From Tardiphaga sp051811025 (GTDB lineage Bacteria > Pseudomonadota > Alphaproteobacteria > Rhizobiales > Xanthobacteraceae), in assembly GCF_051811025.1 (NCBI RefSeq), contig NZ_JBPWQE010000001.1, positions 4,836,001 through 4,900,000 on the forward strand: a stretch of 64,000 nucleotides of DNA. The letters are read 5' to 3'. Both the position numbers and the translations under genes were made by a program. The notes under the pieces are model-generated. The model saw only the letters and a list, made by a program, of their open reading frames with translations. It had not been told where the DNA came from and searched no databases. Shown in pieces: positions 8,309 to 17,368 of the stretch (positions are counted from its first letter, which is position 1; every line of letters starts with the position of its first letter).

Positions 8309-9273
8309 GACACCGGCTCCGGGCGCTCGTCGCGATAGCGTTCGAACACGGCGCGCGCATCAAGCTTGGGCGAATATCCGAATTCGGATTTGAGCCGGGT
8401 GTTGTCGAGCACCGGACGATACTGGATGAATTTGACATTCTGCGGCGTCAACTTGGTCAGCCCGAGCGCATGGAGCAGCCACAGCGCGCCCTTCATCACC
8501 GCGGGCGGAATTGAAATGAACGGCTTGCCGTTCAGCCGGGCGATCTCGCGCAGGCTGAGTGTGCCATCGCCGGCGAGATTATAGATGCCGCTCTTGCCGG
8601 TACGCACGGCCTGCGCCAACGCCGCGACCACATCGGAATCGGCGATCAGCGAGAACGGCGTCGCGGTGCCGCTCAGGCCAGTCACGACGGGACGCTCGAA
8701 CAGGGCGGTGATCTGGTTGTTCGTGGTCGACCCCAGCACAGTGCAGGGACGGAACACGGTCTGCCGTAATTGCGGATGATCGCTGCGCCAGTGCGCCAGT
8801 ATCTCCTCGACCTCGCGCTTGTTGCGCGCATAAGGGAAATCCTCGTTGCCCCGTAGCGGATCGACCTCGCGCAACGGGACGGGATTGTCGGCGTGATAGC
8901 CATAGGCGGCACCACTCGAGGTCACGATGAGGTGACCGACGCCCGCTGCAAGACAGGCTTCGAGCACATTGCGCGTCCCCAACACGTCGATCTCGTAGTC
9001 GCGTCTGTCATCCCCGCCAACGGCAACGACCGAGGCGAGATGCACAACCGTGCGCGGCCTCACGCGGGCGATGATCTCTTTAAGGGCGGGATCGCGAATG
9101 TCACCATGCTCATAGGCAACGCCCTCGAGACGCTCTTGCAACGACACCTCTCGTAAATCGAGCGCTGTCACCGGCCCGTCGCTACCGGCCACGAATGCGC
9201 GCAGCAAAGCGCTGCCGATGAAGCCTGCCGCGCCGGTGATCAGCACGCCGCTATTCGTCATCGCGTTGCTCAT
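8305..9273 (-). CDS. NAD-dependent epimerase/dehydratase (extended SDR)
   Basis: 322 residues with the extended short-chain dehydrogenase layout: LITGAAGFIGSALL (10-23) binds NAD(P), the active-site Tyr-x3-Lys is YARNK (about 148-152), and TSSGAAYG supplies the catalytic Ser. The fold matches sugar epimerases and 3-beta-hydroxysteroid dehydrogenase/isomerases. It overlaps the transporter gene upstream and the monooxygenase downstream by 4 bp each, so the three are one translation-coupled unit. The ATG at 9273 is chosen because it forms the ATGA overlap. Substrate not determined. Confidence 0.88.
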   Translation of the reverse strand: MSNAMTNSGVLITGAAGFIGSALLRAFVAGSDGPVTALDLREVSLQERLEGVAYEHGDIRDPALKEIIARVRPRTVVHLASVVAVGGDDRRDYEIDVLGTRNVLEACLAAGVGHLIVTSSGAAYGYHADNPVPLREVDPLRGNEDFPYARNKREVEEILAHWRSDHPQLRQTVFRPCTVLGSTTNNQITALFERPVVTGLSGTATPFSLIADSDVVAALAQAVRTGKSGIYNLAGDGTLSLREIARLNGKPFISIPPAVMKGALWLLHALGLTKLTPQNVKFIQYRPVLDNTRLKSEFGYSPKLDARAVFERYRDERPEPVS

Positions 9274-10199
9274 GCCGCACCTTCAATGCGTGCCGGATGC
9301 GGGTCGCGCCGTTTCCACCAGACCGCCAGCGCCCAGCCGGAGACGAGGTGCCAGACTCCCCAGCCAGCGGCGACCAGCGCAGCCCCACCAAGGCCGTCGA
9401 ATTGCGTGAGGATCAGCGCCAGCCCCAAGCCGGAGTTATGCATGCTGACTTCAATGGTGAGCGCGCGGGTATCGTAGTCGCTGAGCCCAAGGATTTTCGC
9501 GACGCCCCAGCCAAGTGCGACGGCAATCGCATTATGCAGCACAACGAAGGGCAGCACCGCTGTCGAGAATACCGCGATGTAGCGCCAGTTGGTGATCGTC
9601 GCGGCCAGAATAAAACCGATCAGAAACACGAAAGACAGTATCTGCAGCGGCCGGCGCAGACGGTCGGCCAGCCCCGGCAGATGACGCACCGTGAGCAGAC
9701 CGGCAACCATCGGCACGCCGAGCAACAGCAATGTCGAACCGATAAACGAGACGGGATCGACACTCACCTGGCGCAGCAGTGCGGCGGTTTGCGGATTGAG
9801 CCCGGCCCAGAACAGGATGTTCAGCGGTGTCGTGACGGACGCGAGCAGGCTGGAGATGCCGGTCATCGACACCGACAGCGCGGTGTTGCCCCGCGCCATA
9901 TGGGTGATGAGATTGGAGATGTTGCCGCCGGGACAGGCCGCCACCACCATCATGCCAAGCGCGATGGAGGGCTGCGGCCTTAACACCATGGTGATCGCCC
10001 ATGTGACCGCCGGCAGGAGGATCAGTTGCGCGGCGAGCCCCGCGAGCGGCGCCGCCGGACGTCGGAACACATCGACGAAATCGGCGACGCGAAGATCGAG
10101 CGCGACGCCATACATGATCAGCGCCAGCACGATGCCGAGCGCCATCTGGCCACTTGGACTGATGTTCAACAGAATATCGTCGATCGCCGCGCCCGCCAT
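9270..10199 (-). CDS. Bile acid:sodium symporter (BASS) family transporter
   Basis: A 309-residue polytopic inner-membrane protein with about nine or ten hydrophobic segments. PGGNISNLITHMARGNTALS (about 100-119) and the segment SMHNSGLGLALIL (about 250-262) match the two ion- and substrate-binding crossover regions of BASS proteins. Family members move organic anions such as bile acids, pantoate or pyruvate with sodium. First gene of the overlapping minus-strand set with the SDR and the FMO, so it probably imports or exports their substrate. Confidence 0.88.
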   Translation of the reverse strand: MAGAAIDDILLNISPSGQMALGIVLALIMYGVALDLRVADFVDVFRRPAAPLAGLAAQLILLPAVTWAITMVLRPQPSIALGMMVVAACPGGNISNLITHMARGNTALSVSMTGISSLLASVTTPLNILFWAGLNPQTAALLRQVSVDPVSFIGSTLLLLGVPMVAGLLTVRHLPGLADRLRRPLQILSFVFLIGFILAATITNWRYIAVFSTAVLPFVVLHNAIAVALGWGVAKILGLSDYDTRALTIEVSMHNSGLGLALILTQFDGLGGAALVAAGWGVWHLVSGWALAVWWKRRDPHPARIEGAA

Positions 10200-10322
10200 C
10201 CATTCCCCCGATGAGCGTGGATATCCGTGACGCTCACCGAGCCCGCGTCTCCCGCCTTTGCGCGAAGCTTAGTCAACGGTTCCCTGATAATCCATGGTCC
10301 GGGCGCGCACAGGCTGAAAACG

Positions 10323-10349
10323 AAAAAGGGCCCCATCAGGGGCCCTTTT
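10323..10349 (-). terminator. Terminator of fbcFH
   Basis: AAAAGGGCCCC (10324-10334) and GGGGCCCTTTT (10339-10349) make an 11-bp stem with an ATCA loop. On the minus strand it lies 20 bp after the fbcH stop and runs into a T-rich stretch, a standard Rho-independent terminator. The mirrored A/T ends could also stop plus-strand transcription. Confidence 0.85.
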
Positions 10350-10368
10350 GAAAGAATGTTTGCGACGC

Positions 10369-12438
10369 TCAGTGAGCGTTCGCCCAGACCTTCTTCTTCG
10401 TGAAATACATCAGGAACGCGAAGATGATCAGGAACACCATCACCTGCAAGCCGATACGCTTGCGGGCCTCGAGATGCGGCTCTGCGGTCCACATCAGGAA
10501 GGTCGCGACGTCCTTGGCGTAATTCTCGACCTTCTGCGGGGTGCCGTCGTCATAGGTCACCTGATCGTCGGAGATCGGCTTCGGCATCTTGATGGCGTGG
10601 CCGGGGAAGTACTTGTTGTAGTACGCGCCCGGCGGCAGCGCGAAATCCTTCGGCGCCGGATCGACATAGCCCTGCAGCAGGGCGTCGATATAGTTCGGGC
10701 CCTTCTCCTGGAACTGGGTGAAGAAGTCGAACACGAATTGCGGAAAGCCGCGGTCGTAGTTGCGGGCCTTGGCCATCAGCGACAGATCCGGCGGATAGGC
10801 GCCGCCATTGGCCGCGCGCGCCGCGTTCTCGTTCGGGAACGGCTTGGGGAATGGATCCGCGAGACGACCGGGACGCTCAAACATGTCGCCGGCATCGTTC
10901 GGACCGTCCTGCACCTTGATCTCCGATGCAACCGCCAGCGCCTGCGCTGCGGTGAAGCCCGGACCGCCCACGTCCGCGAGGTTGCGGAAGTGGATCAGGC
11001 TCATCGAGTGACAGGTCGAGCAGACTTCCTTGTAGACCTTGTAGCCACGCTGCAGCGCGCCGCGGTCAAACTTACCGAAAGGGCCCGCAAACGACCAGTT
11101 CAGAGACGGCGGCGTCGGGCCGCCATGCTCGTCGGCAGCCTTGGCGCTCTGCGTGCCGCCGGCCATCAGGCCACCGGCGAGGACCAGTGCGACGATGGCG
11201 GAGGCTGCCTTCTTGCCGTATTTCGCTAGCACGTCATCGGCGATCGAGTTCGGCAGTGCGCGCGGCGTTTCGATACGACTGAGGATCGGCAGCACGATCA
11301 GGAAGTAGGCGAAGTAGCAGAACGTCAGCACACGGCCGGCAATGATGTAGATGCCTTCCGCGGGCTTGCCGCCGAGCCAGCCGAGCAGGACAGCCACCAC
11401 GACAAACATCCAAAAGAACTGTTTGGCCAGCGGACGATACTTCGACGACTTGGTCTTGGCGGTATCGAGCCAGGGCAGGAAGGCTAGCACGATGATCGCC
11501 GAGAACATCGCGATGACGCCGCCGAGCTTGCTCGGGATGGAACGCAGGATGGCGTAGAATGGCAGGTAGTACCATTCCGGCACGATGTGCGCGGGCGTCA
11601 CGCCCGGATTGGCCATGATGTAGTTATCGGGATCGCCGAGGTAGTTCGGGATGTAGAACACGAACCAAGCGTAGAAGATCATGAAGCAGACCATGCCGAA
11701 ACCATCCTTGATGGTCGCGTAGGGAGTGAACGGCACGGTATCCTTCTCGGTCTTCGGCTCGACGCCGGCCGGGTTGTTTTGACCGGCGACATGCAGCGCC
11801 CAGACGTGCAGCACGACGACACCGGCGATTACGAAGGGCAGCAGGTAATGCAGCGAGAAGAAGCGGTTCAGCGTCGGATTGCCGACCGAATAGCCGCCCC
11901 ACAGCAGGGTCACGATGCTCTCGCCGACATAGGGAATCGCCGAGAACAGGTTGGTGATGACGGTGGCGCCCCAGAAGCTCATCTGGCCCCACGGCAACAC
12001 GTAGCCCATGAAACCGGTCGCCATCATCAGAAGGTAGATGATCACACCGAGGATCCAGAGGATTTCGCGCGGTGCCTTGTACGACCCGTAATACAGGCCG
12101 CGCAGCATGTGGATGTAGACGGCGATGAAGAACATCGATGCGCCGTTGGAGTGCAGGTAGCGCAGCAGCCAGCCGTAGTTCACATCGCGGACGATGCTCT
12201 CGACCGAGTTGAAGGCCATGTCCACATGCGGCGTGTAGTGCATCGCCAGGATCACACCGGTGACGATCTGTACGCCGAGCATGAAGGAGAGGATGCCACC
12301 GAACGTCCACCAGTAATTCAGGTTACGCGGTGTCGGATAGGCAACGAAGGAGGAATGGACGAGGCCGATGATTGGCAGACGCTTTTCAATCCACTGCAAA
12401 GCGGGATTGGTCGGCTGGTAGGTCGATGGTCCGCTCAT
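10369..12438 (-). CDS. fbcH: Fused cytochrome b / cytochrome c1
   Basis: Makes both haem subunits of the ubiquinol:cytochrome c oxidoreductase (complex III) in the inner membrane. In Bradyrhizobium the precursor is cut into cytochrome b and c1. Cytochrome b ligands are His96/His110 and His197/His211, and the Qo motif PEWY is at 287-290. The c1 half follows an internal signal-like helix (about 411-435, ending AKA) and binds haem c through CSTCH at 473-477. A C-terminal anchor lies at about 666-682. The 689-residue length fits the known fusion. The start is the ATG at 12438 (MSGPSTYQP). The Rieske gene lies 69 bp upstream, and a terminator follows. Confidence 0.97.
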   Translation of the reverse strand: MSGPSTYQPTNPALQWIEKRLPIIGLVHSSFVAYPTPRNLNYWWTFGGILSFMLGVQIVTGVILAMHYTPHVDMAFNSVESIVRDVNYGWLLRYLHSNGASMFFIAVYIHMLRGLYYGSYKAPREILWILGVIIYLLMMATGFMGYVLPWGQMSFWGATVITNLFSAIPYVGESIVTLLWGGYSVGNPTLNRFFSLHYLLPFVIAGVVVLHVWALHVAGQNNPAGVEPKTEKDTVPFTPYATIKDGFGMVCFMIFYAWFVFYIPNYLGDPDNYIMANPGVTPAHIVPEWYYLPFYAILRSIPSKLGGVIAMFSAIIVLAFLPWLDTAKTKSSKYRPLAKQFFWMFVVVAVLLGWLGGKPAEGIYIIAGRVLTFCYFAYFLIVLPILSRIETPRALPNSIADDVLAKYGKKAASAIVALVLAGGLMAGGTQSAKAADEHGGPTPPSLNWSFAGPFGKFDRGALQRGYKVYKEVCSTCHSMSLIHFRNLADVGGPGFTAAQALAVASEIKVQDGPNDAGDMFERPGRLADPFPKPFPNENAARAANGGAYPPDLSLMAKARNYDRGFPQFVFDFFTQFQEKGPNYIDALLQGYVDPAPKDFALPPGAYYNKYFPGHAIKMPKPISDDQVTYDDGTPQKVENYAKDVATFLMWTAEPHLEARKRIGLQVMVFLIIFAFLMYFTKKKVWANAH

Positions 12439-12507
12439 GATGCGATCCTGAGAAGAGAAAAACACTATCGGCGCGAGATCGGAGAAGTCCTTAAGGATTC
12501 TCGCAGC

Positions 12508-13035
12508 TCAGCCGATCTTGATCTTGGTGTCCGAGATGAAGGCGTAAGGCGGGATCGGCAGGTTGAGCGGCGCCGGGCCCTGACGGATGCGGCCCGAAGT
12601 GTCGTAGACCGAGCCGTGGCAGGGGCAGAAAAAGCCGTCGTAAGCGCCTTCGTGAGCAATCGGGATGCAGCCCAGATGGGTGCAGATCCCGATGACGACC
12701 AACCACTGGTCGTGGCCTTCCTTGACGCGGGCCTGATCGGTCTGCGGATCGGGCAGGCTCGACACCGGAACGGCGCGCGCCTCTTCGACCTGCTTCTTGG
12801 TCCGGTTCATGATGTAGATCGGCTTGCCGCGCCAGAACACCTTGATGTCCTGCCCCTCGGCGATGGGGGCCAGATCGACCTCGATCGGCGCACCCGCCGC
12901 GATGGTCGAAGCATCTGGATTCATTTGAGAAATCAGCGGCCAGACGGCGGCTGCGGCGCCCACTGCAGCCACTGCCCCAGTGGCCACGAACAAGAAATCA
13001 CGGCGCGTGTGTTCCGCCGAAGACGTTGTCGTCAC
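12508..13035 (-). CDS. fbcF: Rieske iron-sulfur subunit of cytochrome bc1
   Basis: The 175-residue Rieske protein passes electrons from ubiquinol to cytochrome c1. A Tat-type signal-anchor starts with TRRDFL (10-15) followed by a hydrophobic helix to about residue 35. The 2Fe-2S ligands are in CTHLGC (Cys118, His120, Cys123) and CPCHGS (Cys137, Cys139, His140); Cys118/His120 and Cys137/His140 are the expected cluster and disulfide set together with Cys123/Cys139. The start is a GTG with AAAGGG about 8 bases upstream. First gene of the fbcFH operon. Confidence 0.96.
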   Translation of the reverse strand: MTTTSSAEHTRRDFLFVATGAVAAVGAAAAVWPLISQMNPDASTIAAGAPIEVDLAPIAEGQDIKVFWRGKPIYIMNRTKKQVEEARAVPVSSLPDPQTDQARVKEGHDQWLVVIGICTHLGCIPIAHEGAYDGFFCPCHGSVYDTSGRIRQGPAPLNLPIPPYAFISDTKIKIG

Positions 13036-13602
13036 GATCCCAACCCTTTCTTATCTGCAGCCGGCTTAGATACCCCCGGTCACGCCTTTGCGTTGACCTG
13101 AAGCAAAAAAACCGACGCCCGCGATTCTCCCCACGGCGGCAGAGGCCTACTAGTCCTTGCCTAACAGGCAGAACACGCAGTCCAGAATCGTTCTATTGGC
13201 ACCCTTGGTGCGGCAGTGCAAGCCTACGATCGGCGAAGCAAGATGCGATGCACCACAGAATCAACGCCGTTCCGCACGGCGGATAATTCGGCACGTCGCG
13301 ACTATCAGAAACGGCCATCAGGCTTTGGGCGAACAAAGGATCGCGATTCGCAGTCGATAGCGCTCCGCCGATTTTCCGGACACCTCTCGTCTCGCGCGCC
13401 ACGATTCGCGCGACGGCCATGCAAAAACGGCAACAATTCATGATCGTGAATAATTCTGCGTCGTTTCAGCAACAAATCGCGCTCAAGTAGCGCGTTTGAA
13501 GATGTTCTAAATCCCTAATTCTATTCTCATTCTTTGTCTGCGCTAAAGCGAAGCATCCAAATTTTACCGGTAGAGCCGGCCTAACTGGGGCATCGCAGCG
13601 TC
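13036..13602. other. 567-bp intergenic region between fbcF and a TonB receptor
   Basis: A long divergent-promoter region. Near its right end it holds the ICE-like box described separately, in an AT-richer stretch (13480-13560). The part next to fbcF should hold the fbcFH promoter, but I could not pick a convincing -35/-10 pair. I see no convincing small gene, tRNA or structured RNA. Confidence 0.6.
13495..13511 (+). promoter_or_regulatory. ICE-like Irr-binding box
   Basis: TTTGAAG-ATG-TTCTAAA resembles the iron control element TTTAGAA-N3-TTCTAAA bound by Irr in Bradyrhizobium and relatives. The right half matches 7 of 7 and the left half 4 of 7, with the correct 3-bp spacer. It lies 92 bp before the start of the siderophore receptor, in an AT-rich stretch suited to a promoter. 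Confidence 0.55.
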
Positions 13603-15885
13603 ATGACAACACCACACCTCGTCGAATCGGCAACTCGGCTGCACGCGCTTCGGGCTCTATGTCTTTGTGCCGTCAGCGGTCTTGCGTTGTCGATCCCGAC
13701 GGGTGCCGCTGAGGCGCAGTCTGCCCTGCCGCCAGTGACGGTGGATGCGCCGCAGCAGCGTGCGCGTCCGGCGACGGCCAGGCCGGCCCAGCGCGCATCG
13801 ACGAGCCGCGCCGCCCGCGCTAATCGCACGGCCCGTGCATCACAGGCGGCACCGGTGGCATCAACCAATCCCAACGCCGGTGAGCGCGCCGGCGGCCCCG
13901 TGGTCGGCTTCGTCGCCAATCGCAGCGGCACGGCGACCAAGACGGACACGCCGATCATCGAGACCCCGCAATCGATCTCCGTGGTCACCGCCGATCAGAT
14001 CAAGACCCAGGACGCGCAATCCATCGGCACCGCGCTGCGCTACACCGCGGGCGTGATCGGCGACGTCAATGGCGGCGCCGACACCCGTTTCGGCGGCCAG
14101 CAGATCCGCGGCTTCGACACGACGCAGCAGGGCCTCTATCTCGACGGCTTGAGGTTGCCGAATACGCCGTATGTTCAGTTTATGGGCCTCGATCCCTACG
14201 GCGCCGCGCGCATCGAGGTGCTGAAGGGACCGTCATCGGTGATGTTCGGCGGCAGCGGCCCCGGCGGCATCATCAACTATGTCAGCAAGCTCCCGACCGC
14301 CCGGCGGTTCGGCGAGATCTCGGTGTCGGGCGGCAGCTTCGACCGCTATCAGGGCGAGTTCGACGTCGGCGGCCCCGCCAACAAGGAAGGCACCGTGTTG
14401 TGGCGCCTGACCGGCATGGTCCGCGACGGCGGCACGCAGGTTGATTTCGCCAAGGACAACCGCGTCTTCATCGCGCCGGCGGTAACGTTCAAGCCGAATG
14501 AAGACACCACCCTCACGTTGCTCGCCAACTACCAGAAGGAAAAGAACGGCTGGGGCCTGCAGTTTCTGCCGGCATCAGGCACGGCCTATCCGAATGCAGG
14601 CCGCACAATCCCGATCAACCGCTTCGTCGGCGAACCCAACTTCGACAGGTTCGACACCGAAATGGCCTCGGTCGGCTATCTGTTCGCGCACAATATTAAC
14701 GACGCCCTCACCTTCCGGCAGAACCTGCGCTATTCGTGGCTGCACAACGAGTCGGACAGCATCAATGGCGGCGGCTATCTCGATGAGGCATCCGGGCTGC
14801 TGAACCGCAGCGGCGGCTCCTCGGTGTCGAACCTCGGCTCCTTTGCGCTCGACAACCAGTTGCAGGGTAAGTTCACCACCGGCATCCTCAGCCACACCAC
14901 CCTGTTCGGCATCGACTACCGCAATACGTCACTCACTGACGTCAACAGGCTCTATGGCGCCGACCCGATCAACGTATTCAGTCCGGTTTACACCAACGCC
15001 GTCGTCCGGGGGGACCTCTACCAGGATTACGGCGTCAAGCAATCGCAGGTCGGCATCTATGCGCAGGACCAGATCAAGCTCGGCCGACTCTCGTTCCAGC
15101 TCGGCGGCCGACAGGATTTTGCGAGCACCAGTCTCAACGACCACATGATTAATTCCACCGTCTCCAAGGATGCTTCGGCGTTCAGTGGCCGCGCAGCCAT
15201 CATGTACAATTTCGACAACGGCGTGGCGCCCTATTTCAGCTATTCCGAATCGTTCCTACCATTGCTCACCCAGGATGCCACCGGCAATCTGCTGGCGCCT
15301 GAAACCGCCCATCAATATGAAGTCGGCATCAAGTATCAACCGGTCGGCATCAATGCACTGATCACGCTGGCCGCCTTCGACCTGACGCGTTCCAATATCG
15401 TTCGTTATCTGCCTGTTGCGCCATTTTCCGCGGTGCAGGTCGGCGAGGTGAATTCGCGCGGCATCGAACTGGAAGGCACCGCCACCCTGGCAGCCGGATT
15501 CAACATGCGCGCTGCCTATTCCTACATCGACACCGAAGTCACCAAGGACCCGGTGAATGTCGGCAATGCCCTCCCCACCGTGCCGCTGAATCGCTTCGCG
15601 ATCTGGAGCGACTACACGATGCAGGGCGGCCCGCTGAAAGGCGTCCAGATCGGTGGCGGCGTACGCTATACGGGCGCAAGCTGGGGCGACGAAGGCAACA
15701 CCTTCAGAGTGGAAGGAGCAACCGTGCTCGACGCACTGGTTGCCTATAATTACGAGAACTACCGCCTGGCACTGAACGTGACGAACCTCGCCGACACTCG
15801 CTATGTCGCGTCCTGCTATGCCTCATTCGGTTGCTTCTATGCCGACGTGCGCAGGGTCACGGCCAAACTGACCTATCGCTGGTGA
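13603..15885 (+). CDS. TonB-dependent ferric siderophore receptor (FegA/FhuA-like)
   Basis: A 760-residue outer-membrane receptor. An N-terminal signal sequence ends near AEAQS (about residue 39), followed by LPPVTVDA as a TonB box, a low-complexity Ala/Arg spacer, the plug (TPIIETPQSISVVTADQI, EVLKGPSSVMFGGSGPGGII) and a 22-strand barrel ending in aromatic TYRW. The C-terminal pair of cysteines (ASCYASFGCFYADVRR) resembles FhuA/FegA-type ferric hydroxamate receptors. A PepSY membrane protein follows, as in the fegAB operon of Bradyrhizobium. An Irr-type box upstream suggests iron control. Exact siderophore not known. Confidence 0.9.
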   Translation: MTTPHLVESATRLHALRALCLCAVSGLALSIPTGAAEAQSALPPVTVDAPQQRARPATARPAQRASTSRAARANRTARASQAAPVASTNPNAGERAGGPVVGFVANRSGTATKTDTPIIETPQSISVVTADQIKTQDAQSIGTALRYTAGVIGDVNGGADTRFGGQQIRGFDTTQQGLYLDGLRLPNTPYVQFMGLDPYGAARIEVLKGPSSVMFGGSGPGGIINYVSKLPTARRFGEISVSGGSFDRYQGEFDVGGPANKEGTVLWRLTGMVRDGGTQVDFAKDNRVFIAPAVTFKPNEDTTLTLLANYQKEKNGWGLQFLPASGTAYPNAGRTIPINRFVGEPNFDRFDTEMASVGYLFAHNINDALTFRQNLRYSWLHNESDSINGGGYLDEASGLLNRSGGSSVSNLGSFALDNQLQGKFTTGILSHTTLFGIDYRNTSLTDVNRLYGADPINVFSPVYTNAVVRGDLYQDYGVKQSQVGIYAQDQIKLGRLSFQLGGRQDFASTSLNDHMINSTVSKDASAFSGRAAIMYNFDNGVAPYFSYSESFLPLLTQDATGNLLAPETAHQYEVGIKYQPVGINALITLAAFDLTRSNIVRYLPVAPFSAVQVGEVNSRGIELEGTATLAAGFNMRAAYSYIDTEVTKDPVNVGNALPTVPLNRFAIWSDYTMQGGPLKGVQIGGGVRYTGASWGDEGNTFRVEGATVLDALVAYNYENYRLALNVTNLADTRYVASCYASFGCFYADVRRVTAKLTYRW

Positions 15886-15916
15886 ACATTAGAATCGCAC
15901 TAAAACGCGACAATAC

Positions 15917-15946
15917 GCCACCGCCGGTCTCTCGACCGGCGGTGGC
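15917..15946. other. Perfect 13-bp stem-loop between receptor and PepSY genes
   Basis: GCCACCGCCGGTC (15917-15929) pairs perfectly with GACCGGCGGTGGC (15934-15946) around a TCTC loop. No T-tract follows, so it is more likely an mRNA stability or partial termination element that sets different levels of the receptor and the downstream PepSY protein. Confidence 0.6.
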
Positions 15947-15991
15947 CACACTTGGTAGTAAACGCGACCATAACAACACGGGCGGAACGCC

Positions 15992-17281
15992 ATGAGATCG
16001 ATCTTCGGGCGCCTGCATCGCTGGGCTGGACTCCTCACCGCCGCCTTCCTGTTCTTCTCGGGCATCACCGGCGCGGTTATCTCGTGGGATCACGAGCTTG
16101 ACGATCTCCTCAACAGCAAGCTGAAGGACGTCACCACCGCGGGGCCCGCCAAACCGTCGATCGAACTCGCGAGCCTGATCGAACAGCGCGATCCGCGTGC
16201 GCGTGTAATCCATATGTACATGACGCCGGAAAAGAATGAGTCGCTCTCGTTCTTTGTTCTGCCGCGGATCGATCCCACGACAAGCAAGCGTTACACGCTC
16301 GATTACAATCAGATCTTCCTCGATCCCAACACCGGCGAAGAACTCGGGCGGCGCTATTGGGGCGCGGTGTGGCCGGTCACGCGCGAGAACTTCGTCTCGT
16401 TTCTCTACAAGCTGCATTACACGATGCACATCCCGGAATTCTGGGGCAGCGACCGCTGGGGCATGCGCATCCTCGGCGTCATCGCCATCATCTGGACCAT
16501 CGATTGCTTCATCGGATTCTATCTGACACTGCCATCGCGCAAACGCGTCAAGGCGGGAGCCGCTCCCGCCGTCGCGCGCGAACTCGGCAAGGGGTTCTGG
16601 GCGCGTTGGAAGCCGGCCTGGATGATCAAGACCTCGGGCAGCGCCTACCGGATCAATTTCGACATCCACCGCGCCTTCAGCCTGTGGACCTGGGGCCTGC
16701 TGTTCATCATCGCCTTTACGGCGTTCTCGCTGAACCTCTATTTCGAGGTGTTCTCGCCGCTGATGAAGAAGATTTCGGACTACACGCCGACGCCTTACGA
16801 GCAGCGCGAGTATCGTCACCTCGATAACCCGATCGAGCCCAAGATGACCTGGGCCCAGATTCTCGAGCGCGCCACCGCCGACGGCAAGGCCCGCGGCTGG
16901 ACCACACCGATCGGCTCGCTGTTCTACGGCCCGGCACACGGCGTGTATCAAGTGTTCTTCTTCGAGCCTGGCGACGATCACGGCGCCGCAGGCGTCGGCC
17001 CGCCGTCACTTTTTTACGACAGCGAAGACGGCCGTCCGCTCGGAGCCAAGCTGCCCTGGGTCGGGACCGCCGCCGACATCTTCGTGCAGATGCAGTTCCC
17101 GATGCATTCGGGACGAATCCTGGGTCTGCCCGGCCGCATCCTGATCTCGGCGATGGGTCTCGTGGTGGCGGCGCTCTCAGTGACCGGTGTCGTGATCTGG
17201 TGGCGCAAGCGCCGCGCGCGCGTGAAGGTACGCGAGACGACGGAAGCACGTTCGAATACGCGCCTCGCGCCGGCGGAGTAG
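15992..17281 (+). CDS. PepSY-associated inner-membrane protein (FegB-like)
   Basis: 429 residues with four predicted membrane helices (about 12-32, 155-178, 228-250, 375-398) and PepSY domains on the periplasmic side. LHRWAGLLTAAFLFFSGITG at the start and LHYTMHIPEFWG are typical of the PepSY-TM family, whose members are linked to siderophore uptake and ferric reduction. It follows the siderophore receptor by 106 bp, separated by a strong stem-loop. By analogy with FegB it may release iron from the siderophore, but that is inference. Confidence 0.88.
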   Translation: MRSIFGRLHRWAGLLTAAFLFFSGITGAVISWDHELDDLLNSKLKDVTTAGPAKPSIELASLIEQRDPRARVIHMYMTPEKNESLSFFVLPRIDPTTSKRYTLDYNQIFLDPNTGEELGRRYWGAVWPVTRENFVSFLYKLHYTMHIPEFWGSDRWGMRILGVIAIIWTIDCFIGFYLTLPSRKRVKAGAAPAVARELGKGFWARWKPAWMIKTSGSAYRINFDIHRAFSLWTWGLLFIIAFTAFSLNLYFEVFSPLMKKISDYTPTPYEQREYRHLDNPIEPKMTWAQILERATADGKARGWTTPIGSLFYGPAHGVYQVFFFEPGDDHGAAGVGPPSLFYDSEDGRPLGAKLPWVGTAADIFVQMQFPMHSGRILGLPGRILISAMGLVVAALSVTGVVIWWRKRRARVKVRETTEARSNTRLAPAE

Positions 17282-17303
17282 AGCTGCCGACCTTGTCCGA
17301 CTG

Positions 17304-17329
17304 CATGTCAGGCGCTATCGCCTGACATG
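17304..17329 (+). terminator. Hairpin after PepSY gene
   Basis: CATGTCAGGCG (17304-17314) pairs perfectly with CGCCTGACATG (17319-17329), loop CTAT. It follows the PepSY stop by 22 bp. There is no T-tract, so termination would be imperfect. An ATG at 17327 lies inside the second arm, which argues against that ATG starting trmL. Confidence 0.5.
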
Positions 17330-17368
17330 GGCCAGGTCGATTGCGACGTGGCCGGAGACCGAACCGCC

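Noticed and set aside
11587..13101. Long plus-strand open frame across fbcH and fbcF
   Set aside because: Antisense to two genes with haem and Fe-S motifs.
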